From JABWBP01 sp964522165 (GTDB taxonomy: Bacteria; Calditrichota; Calditrichia; RBG-13-44-9; J075), in NCBI GenBank assembly GCA_964522165.1, contig CAZFVV010000012.1, positions 8,689 through 72,688 of the forward strand: a DNA stretch of 64,000 nucleotides, written 5' to 3'. Of this stretch, positions 43,614-52,653 are shown one piece after another. Position 1 is the first letter of the stretch. Each line of letters starts with the position of its first letter. A model generated the notes under the pieces. It did not search any database. It was not told where the DNA came from and saw nothing but the letters and a program-made list of their open reading frames with translations. A program made the translations under genes and the position numbers.

Positions 43614-45479
43614 TCAAGCATTAAACTGCAACTCGTACAACTTCCGGTAGCGTTCGGAGCGTTCCAGCAGTTCTTCGTTAGGGCCTTCGTCGATGACCCG
43701 CCCGTCTTCTAACACCACGATTTTATCGGAATTGACGATGGAGGAGAGCCGGTGCGCGATCATAAACACGGTGCGGTCTTTCATCAAATTCTCGATCGCT
43801 TCCTGGATCAGGAATTCCGATTCCGAATCCAGCGAGGAAGTGGCTTCGTCGAAAATCAGGATCGGGGGGTTTTTGAGAATGGCGCGGGCGATGGAGAGGC
43901 GCTGCCGCTGCCCGCCGGAGAGCAGCATCCCCCGCTCCCCGATGACGGTATTGAAACCCTCGGGCAGCTCGGTGATGAAATCGTAAGCGTTGGCCAATTT
44001 TGCAGCGCGTTCGATCTCCTCCATGGAATACCGCTCCAATCCGTAGGCGATATTATTCGCCACGGTATCGTCGAAGAGGATGACCTCCTGGGTAACGATG
44101 CCCATCAATCCCCGCAGGCTGTCCAGGGTCATATCGCGCACGTCGATCCCGTCGATGCGGATCGCGCCGCCGCTAACGTCGTAAAAACGGGGCAGCAAAT
44201 TCACCAGGGTGGTCTTTCCCGCCCCGCTGCTGCCCACAAAAGCGATCTTCTCGTGTTTGGTTACCCGCAGGTTAACGCCTTTCAATACCAGCTCGCTGCC
44301 GGGATTATAGCGGAAGAAAACGTCATCGTACTCAATGGCCGCGTCGAAAGTGCGTTTCACCACGGCCCCGGGTTTCTCGCGGATGGGATTTTCCTGGTCG
44401 AGAATCCCGAAGATGCGCTGCCCGGAAGCCAGGGCGATCTGGATGTTGTTGTTCACCTCTCCTAAGCTTTTGATGGGATCGAGAATGGAGAATAAAATGA
44501 TCATAAAGCGCATGAAATCTTCCGGGTGCAGGCTCTGGCCGTGCAGGATCAGGTTGCCGCCGTACCAGATCACCCCGATCATAACCCCCACGCCCATGGT
44601 TTCGGAGACCGGGCTGGAGAGCCGGTGCATACGGATTTGCTTTACAACCGCCCGGAAATGCTCCCGGGTTTTCTTGCGGAATTTGTCGTTTTCATAGCGT
44701 TCCATGGCAAACGCCTTCACCACCTTGATGCCGGAGATGGTCTCCTGCAGCACGCTGGTCATGTCCGACAACCGCTCCTGCACCCGGGTGCTGCGGCGCT
44801 TCAGGCTGTTGCCCACTTTGCGGATCAGGGTGATGCTGAGGGGCAGGATGGTAATGGCCAGCAAGGCCAGCTTCCAACTGATGCTGAAGAGCAGCGCCAG
44901 GTAGATGCCGATCATGATCGGATCGCGAATGATCTTGGTAAAGCTGCGGTTCACCGCCACGTTCACGGCGTTGATGTCGTTGGTGATATTGGAAATCAAT
45001 CCCCCGGTGTTGTGCTTGTGGAAAAAACTCATCGACTGGTTGATGATGCGCTCGTACAGCTCCTCGCGCAGGTCGCGCACCACCCGCTGCTCCACGTAGG
45101 TCATCCAGAAGAATTCCAGGAAGGCCATGAGATTTTTCAACAAAAATATCACGAAAATAACCAGGCAGAGCCATTTCAGGGTGGAGAGGGGGTCCCCGGC
45201 AGGAAGCAGGGCCTGAATTTTCGCCTTCAGCCAGGCGTTCAGGTTCAGGAAACTGGCGTCCGGGAGGCCCGGCAGGGGCTGCTGCGCGGTTCCCCCGGCT
45301 CCCGCGCTGTCGAACAGGGTGGTAATCACCGGGGCGATCATCCATACCGAAAGGGCGCTGGTGACGATGTAACCGAAATTGCAAATCACTACCAGGATCA
45401 GCTCTTTGTAGTAGGGTTTTAAATAAGAGATGATGCGAAGGTATAACTTGAAGTTATGTTCCGATAAGGGTCTGGGCAT
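43614..45479 (-). CDS. MsbA-like ABC exporter (fused membrane and ATPase domains)
   Basis: 621 residues, a half-transporter that works as a dimer. Residues ~1-340 form the type I exporter membrane domain with six helices. The ATPase domain has VGSSGAGKTTLVNLL (Walker A, ~residue 410), the signature LSGGQRQRLSIARAIL, ILIFDEATSSLD (Walker B) and the switch histidine in MIAHRLSS. In this setting, next to GT9 and GT22 genes and a phosphotransferase-like gene, it probably flips lipid A core or another glycolipid to the outer leaflet. Drug-exporter functions cannot be excluded from sequence alone. Confidence 0.92.
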   Translation of the reverse strand: MPRPLSEHNFKLYLRIISYLKPYYKELILVVICNFGYIVTSALSVWMIAPVITTLFDSAGAGGTAQQPLPGLPDASFLNLNAWLKAKIQALLPAGDPLSTLKWLCLVIFVIFLLKNLMAFLEFFWMTYVEQRVVRDLREELYERIINQSMSFFHKHNTGGLISNITNDINAVNVAVNRSFTKIIRDPIMIGIYLALLFSISWKLALLAITILPLSITLIRKVGNSLKRRSTRVQERLSDMTSVLQETISGIKVVKAFAMERYENDKFRKKTREHFRAVVKQIRMHRLSSPVSETMGVGVMIGVIWYGGNLILHGQSLHPEDFMRFMIILFSILDPIKSLGEVNNNIQIALASGQRIFGILDQENPIREKPGAVVKRTFDAAIEYDDVFFRYNPGSELVLKGVNLRVTKHEKIAFVGSSGAGKTTLVNLLPRFYDVSGGAIRIDGIDVRDMTLDSLRGLMGIVTQEVILFDDTVANNIAYGLERYSMEEIERAAKLANAYDFITELPEGFNTVIGERGMLLSGGQRQRLSIARAILKNPPILIFDEATSSLDSESEFLIQEAIENLMKDRTVFMIAHRLSSIVNSDKIVVLEDGRVIDEGPNEELLERSERYRKLYELQFNA

Positions 45480-45503
45480 TTATAACCTCTATGGTCAACA
45501 ATC

Positions 45504-45550
45504 TTTGTACCCTTGCGAAGGTTTAGAAACAGGGCTTGCAAGTGTACAAA
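45504..45550. repeat. Hairpin TTTGTACCCTTGC/GCAAGTGTACAAA
   Basis: 13-base arms (45504-45516 and 45538-45550) with one mismatch, between the sulfatase-like gene and the ABC exporter. There is no T-tract in the minus direction, so it is probably not a strong terminator. Confidence 0.5.
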
Positions 45551-45624
45551 AAAATCCCTTCAAACACAACCGCATTTAGCTGCGTGTAACCTGCGCCGCG
45601 CTTCGGAAGCACATCGCTGCTTAC

Positions 45625-47496
45625 CTAAAACTGAACTTTGACGCCTCTCCGGGAGGTATGGAGAATTTTCGGGGGCGCATCATAGATATCCAATTCCCGG
45701 TAAATTTCCTCAACTTTTTCCCGGTTGCGGGCAATGATATTGATTTTTTCGCCGGGGTCGAGGGCCAAATTGTACAGTTCCTCCCGCGGTCCTTCCCCGT
45801 CGCGGATGAACAGGTATTTATAATCCCCTTTCAATACCCCGATACTCAAAAAAATGCGGTACCGGGTTACCTCGTTGTTATTGAGCATGTAAATGGAGCG
45901 ATCGGGATCTAGCGGGGAGAGCAGGCTGGCGCCGGGAAGATTTTGGGTGATCTCTTCCGGCAGGTTTTGCAGGTTCAGAAGGTCGATGAGGGTCGGAACC
46001 AGGTCCAAATTTGAAACATTCTTTTCCGTATTTTCACGCAGGTGGGCAATCTTGTCGCCATAATATGCCTGGATTTGCCGGGGCACGTACATCCATAAAG
46101 GAATGCCGCTTTCTTCCTCGTAATAGGTTCGCAAATGCCCATAATAGCCGTGCTCGTTGAACGCTTCCCCGTGATCGGAAGTGAAAATCACCACGGTGTT
46201 TTCCAGGAAGCCTTCCTCTTCCAGGGTTTGAAAAATCTTCGCTATCACCGAATCGAGATAGCCGATGGACTGGTGGTAGCGTTTCAACAGGTTGAACGTT
46301 TTTTTAGGGGCAAAGTAGGGATAATGGTTTGCGTAAGTTTGCAACACCCCTAAAAACCGCTCCCCCTCTGACCGCGCGGCAAACGCTTTCCACTGCTCGG
46401 CCACAAAACGATCATCAGTGCCGATATCGTGCACCCGCGGCGCTTCCGCCGCGTCTTTATTCCACAAAAAATCGATGTTGGGGGTATTGAAAAACTGCCC
46501 GATATTCCGCCATTCTAAGGTCTGAGAGGAAATAAAAAAGGTGCGATAATCCAGGCATTTTCCGTAATCGAACAGGAGCGGCATTCGGTGGAGCGTCTCC
46601 CCGGGTTGCAAAGGCGACACCCCGGTCGCCAGCGAAGGAACCGAGAGCATGGTGAAGGTGGAATTGGAATACGCTCTTTTGAACACGAACACCTCTTCCG
46701 GGTGTTCGCGGATGAAGCGGCTTATAAACGGTGTGGTGTCCTCCGGGTAGCCGAATGGGTGCAAGCTGGCCCGGCGAAGGCTCTCGTTCAAAATCAATAA
46801 AATATTGAGGGGAACGGCCGCTTCCGCCCGGGGCAGGGAAATCCGCCGGGATTCCCGCAGCCCGCCGCCCTCCACCTGCTTCTTCAGGATAAGATTATTG
46901 ACCACTAAATGGCTGCTGAGGAAAATGGTGTTCAAGTCCGGCATGGCCGCCTGGTCGTACACCCGCACCGCTTTAAGTATCCCGGCGCCGCTGATTGCGA
47001 ACAGCAAAAGACCGGCGCCGAGTTGGCGGAGCGAGAGCGCGAAACCGGAAAAATTTTTGACCTGCCGAATCCACAAGCCGGATAGCCCCACAGTGAGCAA
47101 CGCCAGGGCGCTGAAATGCCAGGCTGTTACCGTGCCGGTGACGCCGGAATAAAAATCTTTCGGTTCCTGGAGGATGAATTCTCCCACAAAATAGTTCGGG
47201 ATACCGCGGAAATACTGGTAAAATCCGTATGAAATGATTAAAGCACATATCTCGGCCAGAAAAACCAGCAGCACCGCAAGGGCGGTAATGGCGCGGCCGG
47301 ATTTGAACAGCAAGACCCCCAGGTGGAAAAACAGGAACCAGAATAGCAGCCCCACGGCTGCGCTGAAGAGGTAAACGGCCCATTCCGGCAAACTCCACTG
47401 CACAAAGACTTTCCCCCGCACCGCCGCATCAACCAGCAGCACAGCGAGGGGAATTCCCCATATTACCGGGGAGAGCCATTCCTTGGGGATTTTCAA
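45625..47496 (-). CDS. Membrane-anchored alkaline-phosphatase-superfamily transferase (EptA/LTA-synthase/sulfatase-like)
   Basis: 623 residues. The N-terminal ~215 residues hold about five membrane helices; the rest is an extracytoplasmic catalytic domain. Metal ligands are likely in LLILNESLRR, and the nucleophile threonine in SNSTFTMLSVPSLATG. The late FTSDHGEAFNEHGYYGH contains the DH and H ligands. This is the layout of phosphoethanolamine transferases and LtaS-type enzymes, which move phospho-head-groups from lipids to glycans. Beside an MsbA-like exporter it probably modifies an outer-membrane glycolipid. The exact donor and acceptor are unknown. A perfect GGTAA-ACA-TTACC palindrome (47528-47540) lies just before the start. 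Confidence 0.82.
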   Translation of the reverse strand: MKIPKEWLSPVIWGIPLAVLLVDAAVRGKVFVQWSLPEWAVYLFSAAVGLLFWFLFFHLGVLLFKSGRAITALAVLLVFLAEICALIISYGFYQYFRGIPNYFVGEFILQEPKDFYSGVTGTVTAWHFSALALLTVGLSGLWIRQVKNFSGFALSLRQLGAGLLLFAISGAGILKAVRVYDQAAMPDLNTIFLSSHLVVNNLILKKQVEGGGLRESRRISLPRAEAAVPLNILLILNESLRRASLHPFGYPEDTTPFISRFIREHPEEVFVFKRAYSNSTFTMLSVPSLATGVSPLQPGETLHRMPLLFDYGKCLDYRTFFISSQTLEWRNIGQFFNTPNIDFLWNKDAAEAPRVHDIGTDDRFVAEQWKAFAARSEGERFLGVLQTYANHYPYFAPKKTFNLLKRYHQSIGYLDSVIAKIFQTLEEEGFLENTVVIFTSDHGEAFNEHGYYGHLRTYYEEESGIPLWMYVPRQIQAYYGDKIAHLRENTEKNVSNLDLVPTLIDLLNLQNLPEEITQNLPGASLLSPLDPDRSIYMLNNNEVTRYRIFLSIGVLKGDYKYLFIRDGEGPREELYNLALDPGEKINIIARNREKVEEIYRELDIYDAPPKILHTSRRGVKVQF

Positions 47497-47681
47497 GATA
47501 TTCGTCCCTTCGTCAAGTGAATTATCAGGTAAACATTACCATTTTGAAAAGATTTGTCAAGAGGTTTTTACGATTCCGGCGAATTTGCGGGTGCGGCGCA
47601 TCCGGCAGTCGCGCCGGAAACTTCGGATTTTTTTCCGGGCGTGAGAACGCCGATTCCCACCAATTTTCCTCCTCTTCCCTA

Positions 47682-47710
47682 TTGCGAATGATTCTCTTAA
47701 CTCGTAAACT
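47682..47710 (+). promoter_or_regulatory. Candidate promoter of the acyl-CoA ligase gene
   Basis: TTGCGA (47682-47687), 17-base spacer, TAAACT (47705-47710), 65 bases before ATG 47776. The gene also has AGGGGAG as ribosome site. Confidence 0.3.
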
Positions 47711-47775
47711 CTGGTGTGCCTTTCAAGGCGAGGTCGAACATCCACGATTAACCTCTTTATTCAGGGGAGAAAAAT

Positions 47776-49572
47776 ATGGAACTCAAAAACTATCAAAACG
47801 TGCATCAAATGCTCAAAGAGACGGTGGACCGCAACGCCCACCGGATAGCCTATCAATGGTTCCCGGAAGCGGGGCGGCTGGAAGGCGTTACCTGGGGCCA
47901 GCTTTATGAACAGTTGAAACAGGCTGCCAAAAGCCTGATCGCCCTGGGAATCAAAAAAGACGACAAGGTGAACATCCTCAGCTACACCTGCTACCCCTGG
48001 ATTCTGTGCGATTTTGCCGCCATGAGTATCGGGGGCAGCACGGTCGGGATTTACCAGACCCTCCTGCCCAAGGATATTGCTTATATCGTCAACCATTCCG
48101 ACGCGGTGGTGCTCTTTGTAGAAGACCAGATCCAGCTTCAGAAGGTGTTAGAGATCCGCAAACAGATCCCCCAAATCCGCAAGGTGATTCTCTTCCGCGG
48201 CAATTACGCCGGCGATGAATGGATAATTTCCTTCGACAAATTCCTGGAATTAGGGAAAGATCTGCCCGACAGCGAGTTTGAGCAGCGCGCCAAAGAGGTT
48301 GGACCGTACGACGTCGCCGGCATCGTCTATACCTCCGGAACCACCGGCATTCCCAAGGGGGCCATGCTCACCCACGATAATATCACTTTCACCGCCCAAT
48401 CCGCCCGGATCAGCTTAGACGTGCGCGAGAATGAAGAGACCTTCCTGTTCCTGCCCCTGGCGCACGTATTCGCGCGCATCTGCGTTTATGCAACCCTGCT
48501 GGTCGGCGCTCCCACTGCTATTACCCGCAGTATGGATACCATTGTAGAGGATATCAAAATCGTCAAACCGCACTGGTTTGCCAGCGTGCCGCGGGTGTAC
48601 GAGAAGGTGTACGCCAAAGTGTTAGGCGGGGCGGAGGCTAAAGGCGGTTTGGCGTTGAAAATTTTCCAATGGGCCTGTAAGGTGGGCGACGAGGTCAGCG
48701 ATCTGAAATTGAGCAAAAAATCGATTCCGCTGCTCCTGGGGATAGAGTATGCCCTGGCGACCAAAATAGTATTCAGCAAGATTCAAGCCGCGCTGGGGGG
48801 GCGGGTGCGCTGGTGCGTCAGCGGGGCGGCGCCGCTCAGCCCGCAGATCGGCAAATTCTTTCACGCCGCCGGCATACTGATTGTGGAAGGCATCGGGATG
48901 ACCGAGAACACCTCCTTTACCAATGTGAATCGCTATGAAAACTACCGTTTCGGCTGGGTAGGGCTTCCCGGGCCGGGAATCGAACAGAAAATCGGCGAGG
49001 ACGGGGAAATTCTCTATCGCGGGCGCAACGTCATGAAAGGCTACTATAAAATGCCCCAGGAGACCGCCGAGGTGCTCACCGCGGACGGCTGGCTGCACAC
49101 CGGCGACTTAGGCGAGATCGACGCGGAGAATTTCCTGAGGGTAACCGGGCGCAAGAAGGACCTGATCATCACCTCGGGGGGGAAAAACATTGCTCCCTCC
49201 GCCATCGAAGGAACCCTGGCCAATTCCAAATATATCAACCAGGCCTGCGTCATCGGCGACCGCCAGAAGTACCTCACCGCGCTGATCACCTTAGATGCGG
49301 AGAACGTCAAAACATACGCCCAGGCCAACAATATCACCTTCAGCAGCCTGGAAGACCTAATGAAGGATCCCCAAATTCAGCGCCTGATCGATTCGGAAGT
49401 GGCCGAAAAGAATAAAGAATTCGCCTCCTACGAGTCGGTGAAAAAAGTGACCATCGTGCCGGAATTTACCATCGATAACGGGATGCTCACCCCCACCATG
49501 AAGGTAAAACGGAACGTGGTGGCGGAGGTGTACAAAGCGAAGATCGCGGAGATGTATCCTGCCGAGGATTGA
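47776..49572 (+). CDS. Long-chain fatty acid-CoA ligase (AMP-forming, FadD15-like)
   Basis: 598 residues, the length of the FadD15/bubblegum-like group. The adenylation motif YTSGTTGIPKGAMLTH (~residue 187), LPLAHVFARI, the GIGMTENTSF acyl-site motif, GWLHTGDLGEID and RVTGRKKDLIITSGGKNIAP (hinge and C-terminal domain; 20 residues) are intact, including the last catalytic lysine region (PTMKVKRNVV). It activates long fatty acids to acyl-AMP and then acyl-CoA for degradation or lipid synthesis. It is divergent from the transferase-like gene and stands alone. Confidence 0.95.
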   Translation: MELKNYQNVHQMLKETVDRNAHRIAYQWFPEAGRLEGVTWGQLYEQLKQAAKSLIALGIKKDDKVNILSYTCYPWILCDFAAMSIGGSTVGIYQTLLPKDIAYIVNHSDAVVLFVEDQIQLQKVLEIRKQIPQIRKVILFRGNYAGDEWIISFDKFLELGKDLPDSEFEQRAKEVGPYDVAGIVYTSGTTGIPKGAMLTHDNITFTAQSARISLDVRENEETFLFLPLAHVFARICVYATLLVGAPTAITRSMDTIVEDIKIVKPHWFASVPRVYEKVYAKVLGGAEAKGGLALKIFQWACKVGDEVSDLKLSKKSIPLLLGIEYALATKIVFSKIQAALGGRVRWCVSGAAPLSPQIGKFFHAAGILIVEGIGMTENTSFTNVNRYENYRFGWVGLPGPGIEQKIGEDGEILYRGRNVMKGYYKMPQETAEVLTADGWLHTGDLGEIDAENFLRVTGRKKDLIITSGGKNIAPSAIEGTLANSKYINQACVIGDRQKYLTALITLDAENVKTYAQANNITFSSLEDLMKDPQIQRLIDSEVAEKNKEFASYESVKKVTIVPEFTIDNGMLTPTMKVKRNVVAEVYKAKIAEMYPAED

Positions 49573-49659
49573 TTCCGGGACGGGCAGGCGCCTCCTCCTT
49601 TGAGCCGGGAAAACACAAAGCTGCATTCAGTGCGGCGGTAGTTTCTCCCGTCGTAAGGG

Positions 49660-49724
49660 AATCTGCGTATAATTCTGCCATAGGTGGGATTATACGCATT
49701 ACTATGCGTAAAATTACCCGCAGA
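49660..49724. repeat. Nested palindrome (TGCGTATAAT...ATTATACGCA)
   Basis: Perfect 10-base arms at 49664-49673 and 49689-49698, with outer AATCTGCG/CGCAGATT. It occupies the gap between the ligase and PIN module and has no T-tract. Confidence 0.6.
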
Positions 49725-49780
49725 TTAATTCGGGGATAGATTTTTTTGCCATTAAAGCTCACATCTCATAAAAATAAGGC

Positions 49781-49808
49781 TTGAATTAGTCTGTGAACGC
49801 TCTAAATT
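49781..49808 (+). promoter_or_regulatory. Candidate promoter of the PIN toxin-antitoxin module
   Basis: TTGAAT (49781-49786), 16-base spacer, TAAATT (49803-49808), 36 bases before the antitoxin start. Confidence 0.4.
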
Positions 49809-49844
49809 TAGCGTGTAACTTAAATCAAATTATGGTGGCGCCAA

Positions 49845-50066
49845 ATGGTTCAAATTACCTTCGAAGATGATAAGGCTATTTTAAAATTCCCGAAGCAACT
49901 TATGTCTTCTGCTTATGTTCAGGAATTTCTGGAACGATTGCGGATAGAGGCAATCATGGAGAAAAGCCAGCTAACAGAGCAGCAGGCCTGGGAGCTATCC
50001 GAGAAAATTAAGCAGGATTGGTGGCAAAAGAACAAGAAAAAATTCCTTAAAGGGATTAAGGGTTGA
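49845..50066 (+). CDS. Putative antitoxin of a PIN-domain toxin
   Basis: 73 residues. A short N-terminal strand pair (VQITFEDDKAILKFPKQL) and a helical, charged C-terminal half (AWELSEKIKQDWWQKNKKKF). The protein is not a clear AbrB, Phd or ribbon-helix-helix type. It is called an antitoxin because its stop codon overlaps the start of a PIN toxin gene (TTGA, 50063-50066) and its size and charge fit. Lower GC content than its neighbours suggests the module was acquired. Confidence 0.6.
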   Translation: MVQITFEDDKAILKFPKQLMSSAYVQEFLERLRIEAIMEKSQLTEQQAWELSEKIKQDWWQKNKKKFLKGIKG

Positions 50067-50476
50067 AAACCGTCATTGTCGATACCAACATTCTATTCTC
50101 TGCCTTATTGGGAAAAAGTAAAAAATTCAGAGATGCCCTGCTAACAGAAAGAAATGCCATTTTCTATTCCTGTAAGTTTGTGATCGTCGAATTATTCAAA
50201 CACAAGGAAAAGATTCAGAAATATTCTTTGTTAGAAGAAGACGAGATTTTAGAGCTTCTCTACGGTTTTCTGAAAAGAATAAACTTTTTTGATGAGGATT
50301 CTGTGACCGACGAAAGCCGGCAAAAAGCCTATGACCTGTGTAAAGATATCGACGAGAAAGATACCCCACATCTATCCATAACCATTGAATTAGATGGTTT
50401 ACTCTGGACAAGCGACAAGATATTAAGGGAAGGTTTGGAAGCGAAAGGTTTCACTTCTTTTTTTGATATGGAATGA
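50063..50476 (+). CDS. PIN-domain ribonuclease (VapC-like toxin)
   Basis: 137 residues from TTG 50063. Acidic active-site residues of the PIN fold are in place: Asp in VIVDTNILFSALL, Glu in FVIVELFKHKE, Asp in EKDTPHLSI and Asp in WTSDKIL. Four-residue overlap with the upstream gene gives the toxin-antitoxin layout. PIN toxins cut tRNA, rRNA or mRNA; the target here is unknown. A strong bidirectional terminator follows 21 bases after the stop. Confidence 0.82.
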   Translation: MKTVIVDTNILFSALLGKSKKFRDALLTERNAIFYSCKFVIVELFKHKEKIQKYSLLEEDEILELLYGFLKRINFFDEDSVTDESRQKAYDLCKDIDEKDTPHLSITIELDGLLWTSDKILREGLEAKGFTSFFDME

Positions 50477-50496
50477 TTATTTCCAACGCAGTCCAT

Positions 50497-50542
50497 AAAA
50501 AACGCGCCGGATGAGGATCGCTCATCCGGCGCGTTTTGTTTT
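50497..50542. terminator. Bidirectional intrinsic terminator
   Basis: A perfect 15-base stem AACGCGCCGGATGAG (50501-50515) / CTCATCCGGCGCGTT (50521-50535) with a five-base loop, with A-run before and T-run after. It serves the PIN toxin gene and the convergent peroxidase gene. Confidence 0.9.
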
Positions 50543-50625
50543 CTGGTGAATAACCTCCCGGAGGTTCGGAACCCCCGGGAGGGTTAGATATGCTGGAAAA
50601 GGTTAAGTCCTGCGGACAGATCCTC

Positions 50626-52119
50626 TCATTTGATCAGAGTGACTTTCGCGGTCAGCACTTCTCTGCCGCTTTCCAACCGCACCAGGTAGATGCCGCTGGG
50701 CAAATTATTGGCCGAGAAGTCAACCTGGTATTCGCCGGCCGCCTGCGGGCCGTTCACCAGGGTGGCTACCTTCTGCCCGATGATATTGAATACGTCCATC
50801 CGCACCGTCCCTGCTTCCGGCAGGGTATAGCTGAAGCGGGTGGAAGGGTTGAAGGGGTTGGCGCCCACGACTGCTAACGTCGTGCTCGCCAGCGGAGCGT
50901 TCTTGGGTTTCGGCAGTTTGTATCCATCCGAAAGAGTTTTCATGAAAGCCACGATGGCTTTTTCCTGGTCAGCGGTTAATTCCAGGTTACCCAATTCATC
51001 GGAATTGATATTGTCGGGCACTTCCGGGGCCGGCCAAGGTTCCACGTCGCGGGTATTGTAGAAATGGGTGATCTCTTCCAGGGATTTGAAGTAACCATTG
51101 TGCCCGTACGCCTTGGTAAATCCGTTGCCCTTCCGTTTGTCCACGTTTCTCAGGGTCGGAACTCTGTGTTTACCGTCACTTGCTTCTGCCTTCTCAGTCA
51201 GTGCAGCAGGGGTAAGGGCGAGCATATCCGCAGGTACATTGGGAAGAGTTCGCCAGGACTCATCCGTTACCAAACCCCTGAGAAAATCTCCCAGGCCATA
51301 ATCGATCCAGTTCGCGCCGAGCGGGTTGATCGGAATGCCGTTGATAAATACCTCGTCCATATTATAAAATGGATTATCCGGGTTTTTAGGAATCCCTAAA
51401 TTATCGAAGGTATTATCGGTGAATTCCGGCGGAACGTGGCAAGCAGCGCATTGTCCCTGGCCTTCAAAGAGAGCCAAGCCTTCTGCCTCCAGCGGTGTAA
51501 ATGTCGCCAGTCCTGCCAAAACGTAATCATATTTTGAAGTAAACTGGTTCACTTCCACTGAACCTTCAAAAGCGGCTACGGCCAGGCCCACGCGATCGTA
51601 TTCCCCTTCTATGTCATTAAAATTAATCGGAGCACCCCAGACAACTTCCCATAAACCGGCGTATTGGGAAGTAGCTATTTGTTGTAAAACAGCTTCTTTA
51701 GAAGGAACGTTCTGTTCTACCGGGTTCAAGAAAGGTCCCAGGGCTTGTTCCGCGGCCGGGCTTCCCAGGTGCCAGCCGGTTGCCCGGCCATCCCAGAAGT
51801 TACCGCCATAGAACAAATCTTCGCCCGGATCATAGTTGAAAATCGGGCTTAGCGTGGCATATCCTGCACTGGGCGGCTTGCGGTTACCAAACCGTTGCGG
51901 AACCGCTCCCGGATACACCGCTCCTTTTTTATTTATAGAAGGAATGGGACCCGTCCAGCCAACATCCCCGGCATGGCAGTCTGCACAGGACTGCCGATCC
52001 GGGCTGGCAATCTTGTCGAAGTAGATCTTCTTGCCCAATTGCTCGATGGGGGTAAGCTGGGCAAAGGCGAGGCTGCTGAGCGCAAAAAGCGCCAGCGCGA
52101 GAAGGTAAAACTTCTTCAT
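50626..52119 (-). CDS. Di-haem cytochrome c peroxidase (MauG/CcpA-like) with C-terminal sorting tail
   Basis: 497 residues with a signal peptide. Two c-type haem motifs: CADCH (~residues 45-49) in the N-terminal domain and CAACH (~residue 225) in the second. FYGGNFWDGRATG and KHRVPTLRNVDKR are family motifs, so it reduces hydrogen peroxide or acts like MauG. After the enzyme domain (ending ~residue 400) comes an 80-residue FlgD-like tail with NPFNPSTRFSYTLPEAG (in parts NPFNPSTRF and TLPEAG), VFNIIGQKV and SGIYLVRL. Peroxidases of this class usually stay in the periplasm; the tail predicts export to the cell surface. Confidence 0.93.
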   Translation of the reverse strand: MKKFYLLALALFALSSLAFAQLTPIEQLGKKIYFDKIASPDRQSCADCHAGDVGWTGPIPSINKKGAVYPGAVPQRFGNRKPPSAGYATLSPIFNYDPGEDLFYGGNFWDGRATGWHLGSPAAEQALGPFLNPVEQNVPSKEAVLQQIATSQYAGLWEVVWGAPINFNDIEGEYDRVGLAVAAFEGSVEVNQFTSKYDYVLAGLATFTPLEAEGLALFEGQGQCAACHVPPEFTDNTFDNLGIPKNPDNPFYNMDEVFINGIPINPLGANWIDYGLGDFLRGLVTDESWRTLPNVPADMLALTPAALTEKAEASDGKHRVPTLRNVDKRKGNGFTKAYGHNGYFKSLEEITHFYNTRDVEPWPAPEVPDNINSDELGNLELTADQEKAIVAFMKTLSDGYKLPKPKNAPLASTTLAVVGANPFNPSTRFSYTLPEAGTVRMDVFNIIGQKVATLVNGPQAAGEYQVDFSANNLPSGIYLVRLESGREVLTAKVTLIK

Positions 52120-52414
52120 GACTCAAACTCCTTTAGTTAAAGAGTTAAATGAAAAGGTAATTGTGATAACCTCCCCGAAAAATGTGGGTACTGCGCCGGG
52201 GCAACGCGCCGCCGGTAAAACAGTTTTTCCATCCAGCACACCTCCTGGTCAGAGATGATCATTTGGGGAATTAATCGAAGAATGAAAAATGCATGAAAAA
52301 ACGGTAAGCATCTGCGTTGAGTGCATTTCCTGCTCCCGCAAGAAATTATTCCTTATTTTCAACACAACTCTTCAGCAAAACCGAACTAATTTAGTATAGT
52401 AATTTGTCAAAAAC

Positions 52415-52430
52415 CATGACATTGGTCATG
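52415..52430. promoter_or_regulatory. Perfect palindrome CATGAC-ATTG-GTCATG, possible operator
   Basis: Six-base arms with a four-base spacer in an AT-rich setting (AAACC...TTT). The 5-4-5 geometry resembles FNR/CRP-family sites. It lies ~300 bases from the peroxidase start and ~225 from polB. Confidence 0.35.
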
Positions 52431-52496
52431 TTTTTCAACATTTTTTAGCACATTTCTTGCTCCCCGGCAAAGCAAGAATTATTTTAGCGTCGCGTG

Positions 52497-52576
52497 GCTC
52501 TTAGCCGTCGGCTTTCGGCTATCAGCATTCAGCTATTAGCTAACGGCTATCATGTGGGATAATCGCTGATAGCTGA
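52497..52576. repeat. AGCTATCAGC-type palindromic repeat
   Basis: Alternating GGCTATCAGC, CAGCTATTAGC and the inverted CGCTGATAGCTGA. Same family as 4368-4414. Confidence 0.6.
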
Positions 52577-52653
52577 GCACTGCCCGCCCCTTCGGGGACG
52601 GCTGCATAATTGCTGTGCAACCAGGGAATCCATTTTGAGGTGCACACAAGGGA

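Larger units (their letters stand above)
52120..52653. other. 534-base divergent intergenic region
   Basis: It lies between the peroxidase (minus) and polB (plus) starts. I see the palindrome at 52415-52430, an inverted repeat TTCTTGCT/AGCAAGAA around 52454-52479 and the repeat at 52497-52576. Bases 52140-52400 show no gene or structure I recognise. Confidence 0.6.

Noticed and set aside
52447..52462. Sigma54-like TAGCAC-N5-TTGCT before polB
   Set aside because: The -24 GG is AG, and it overlaps an inverted repeat; no enhancer-binding regulator is nearby.
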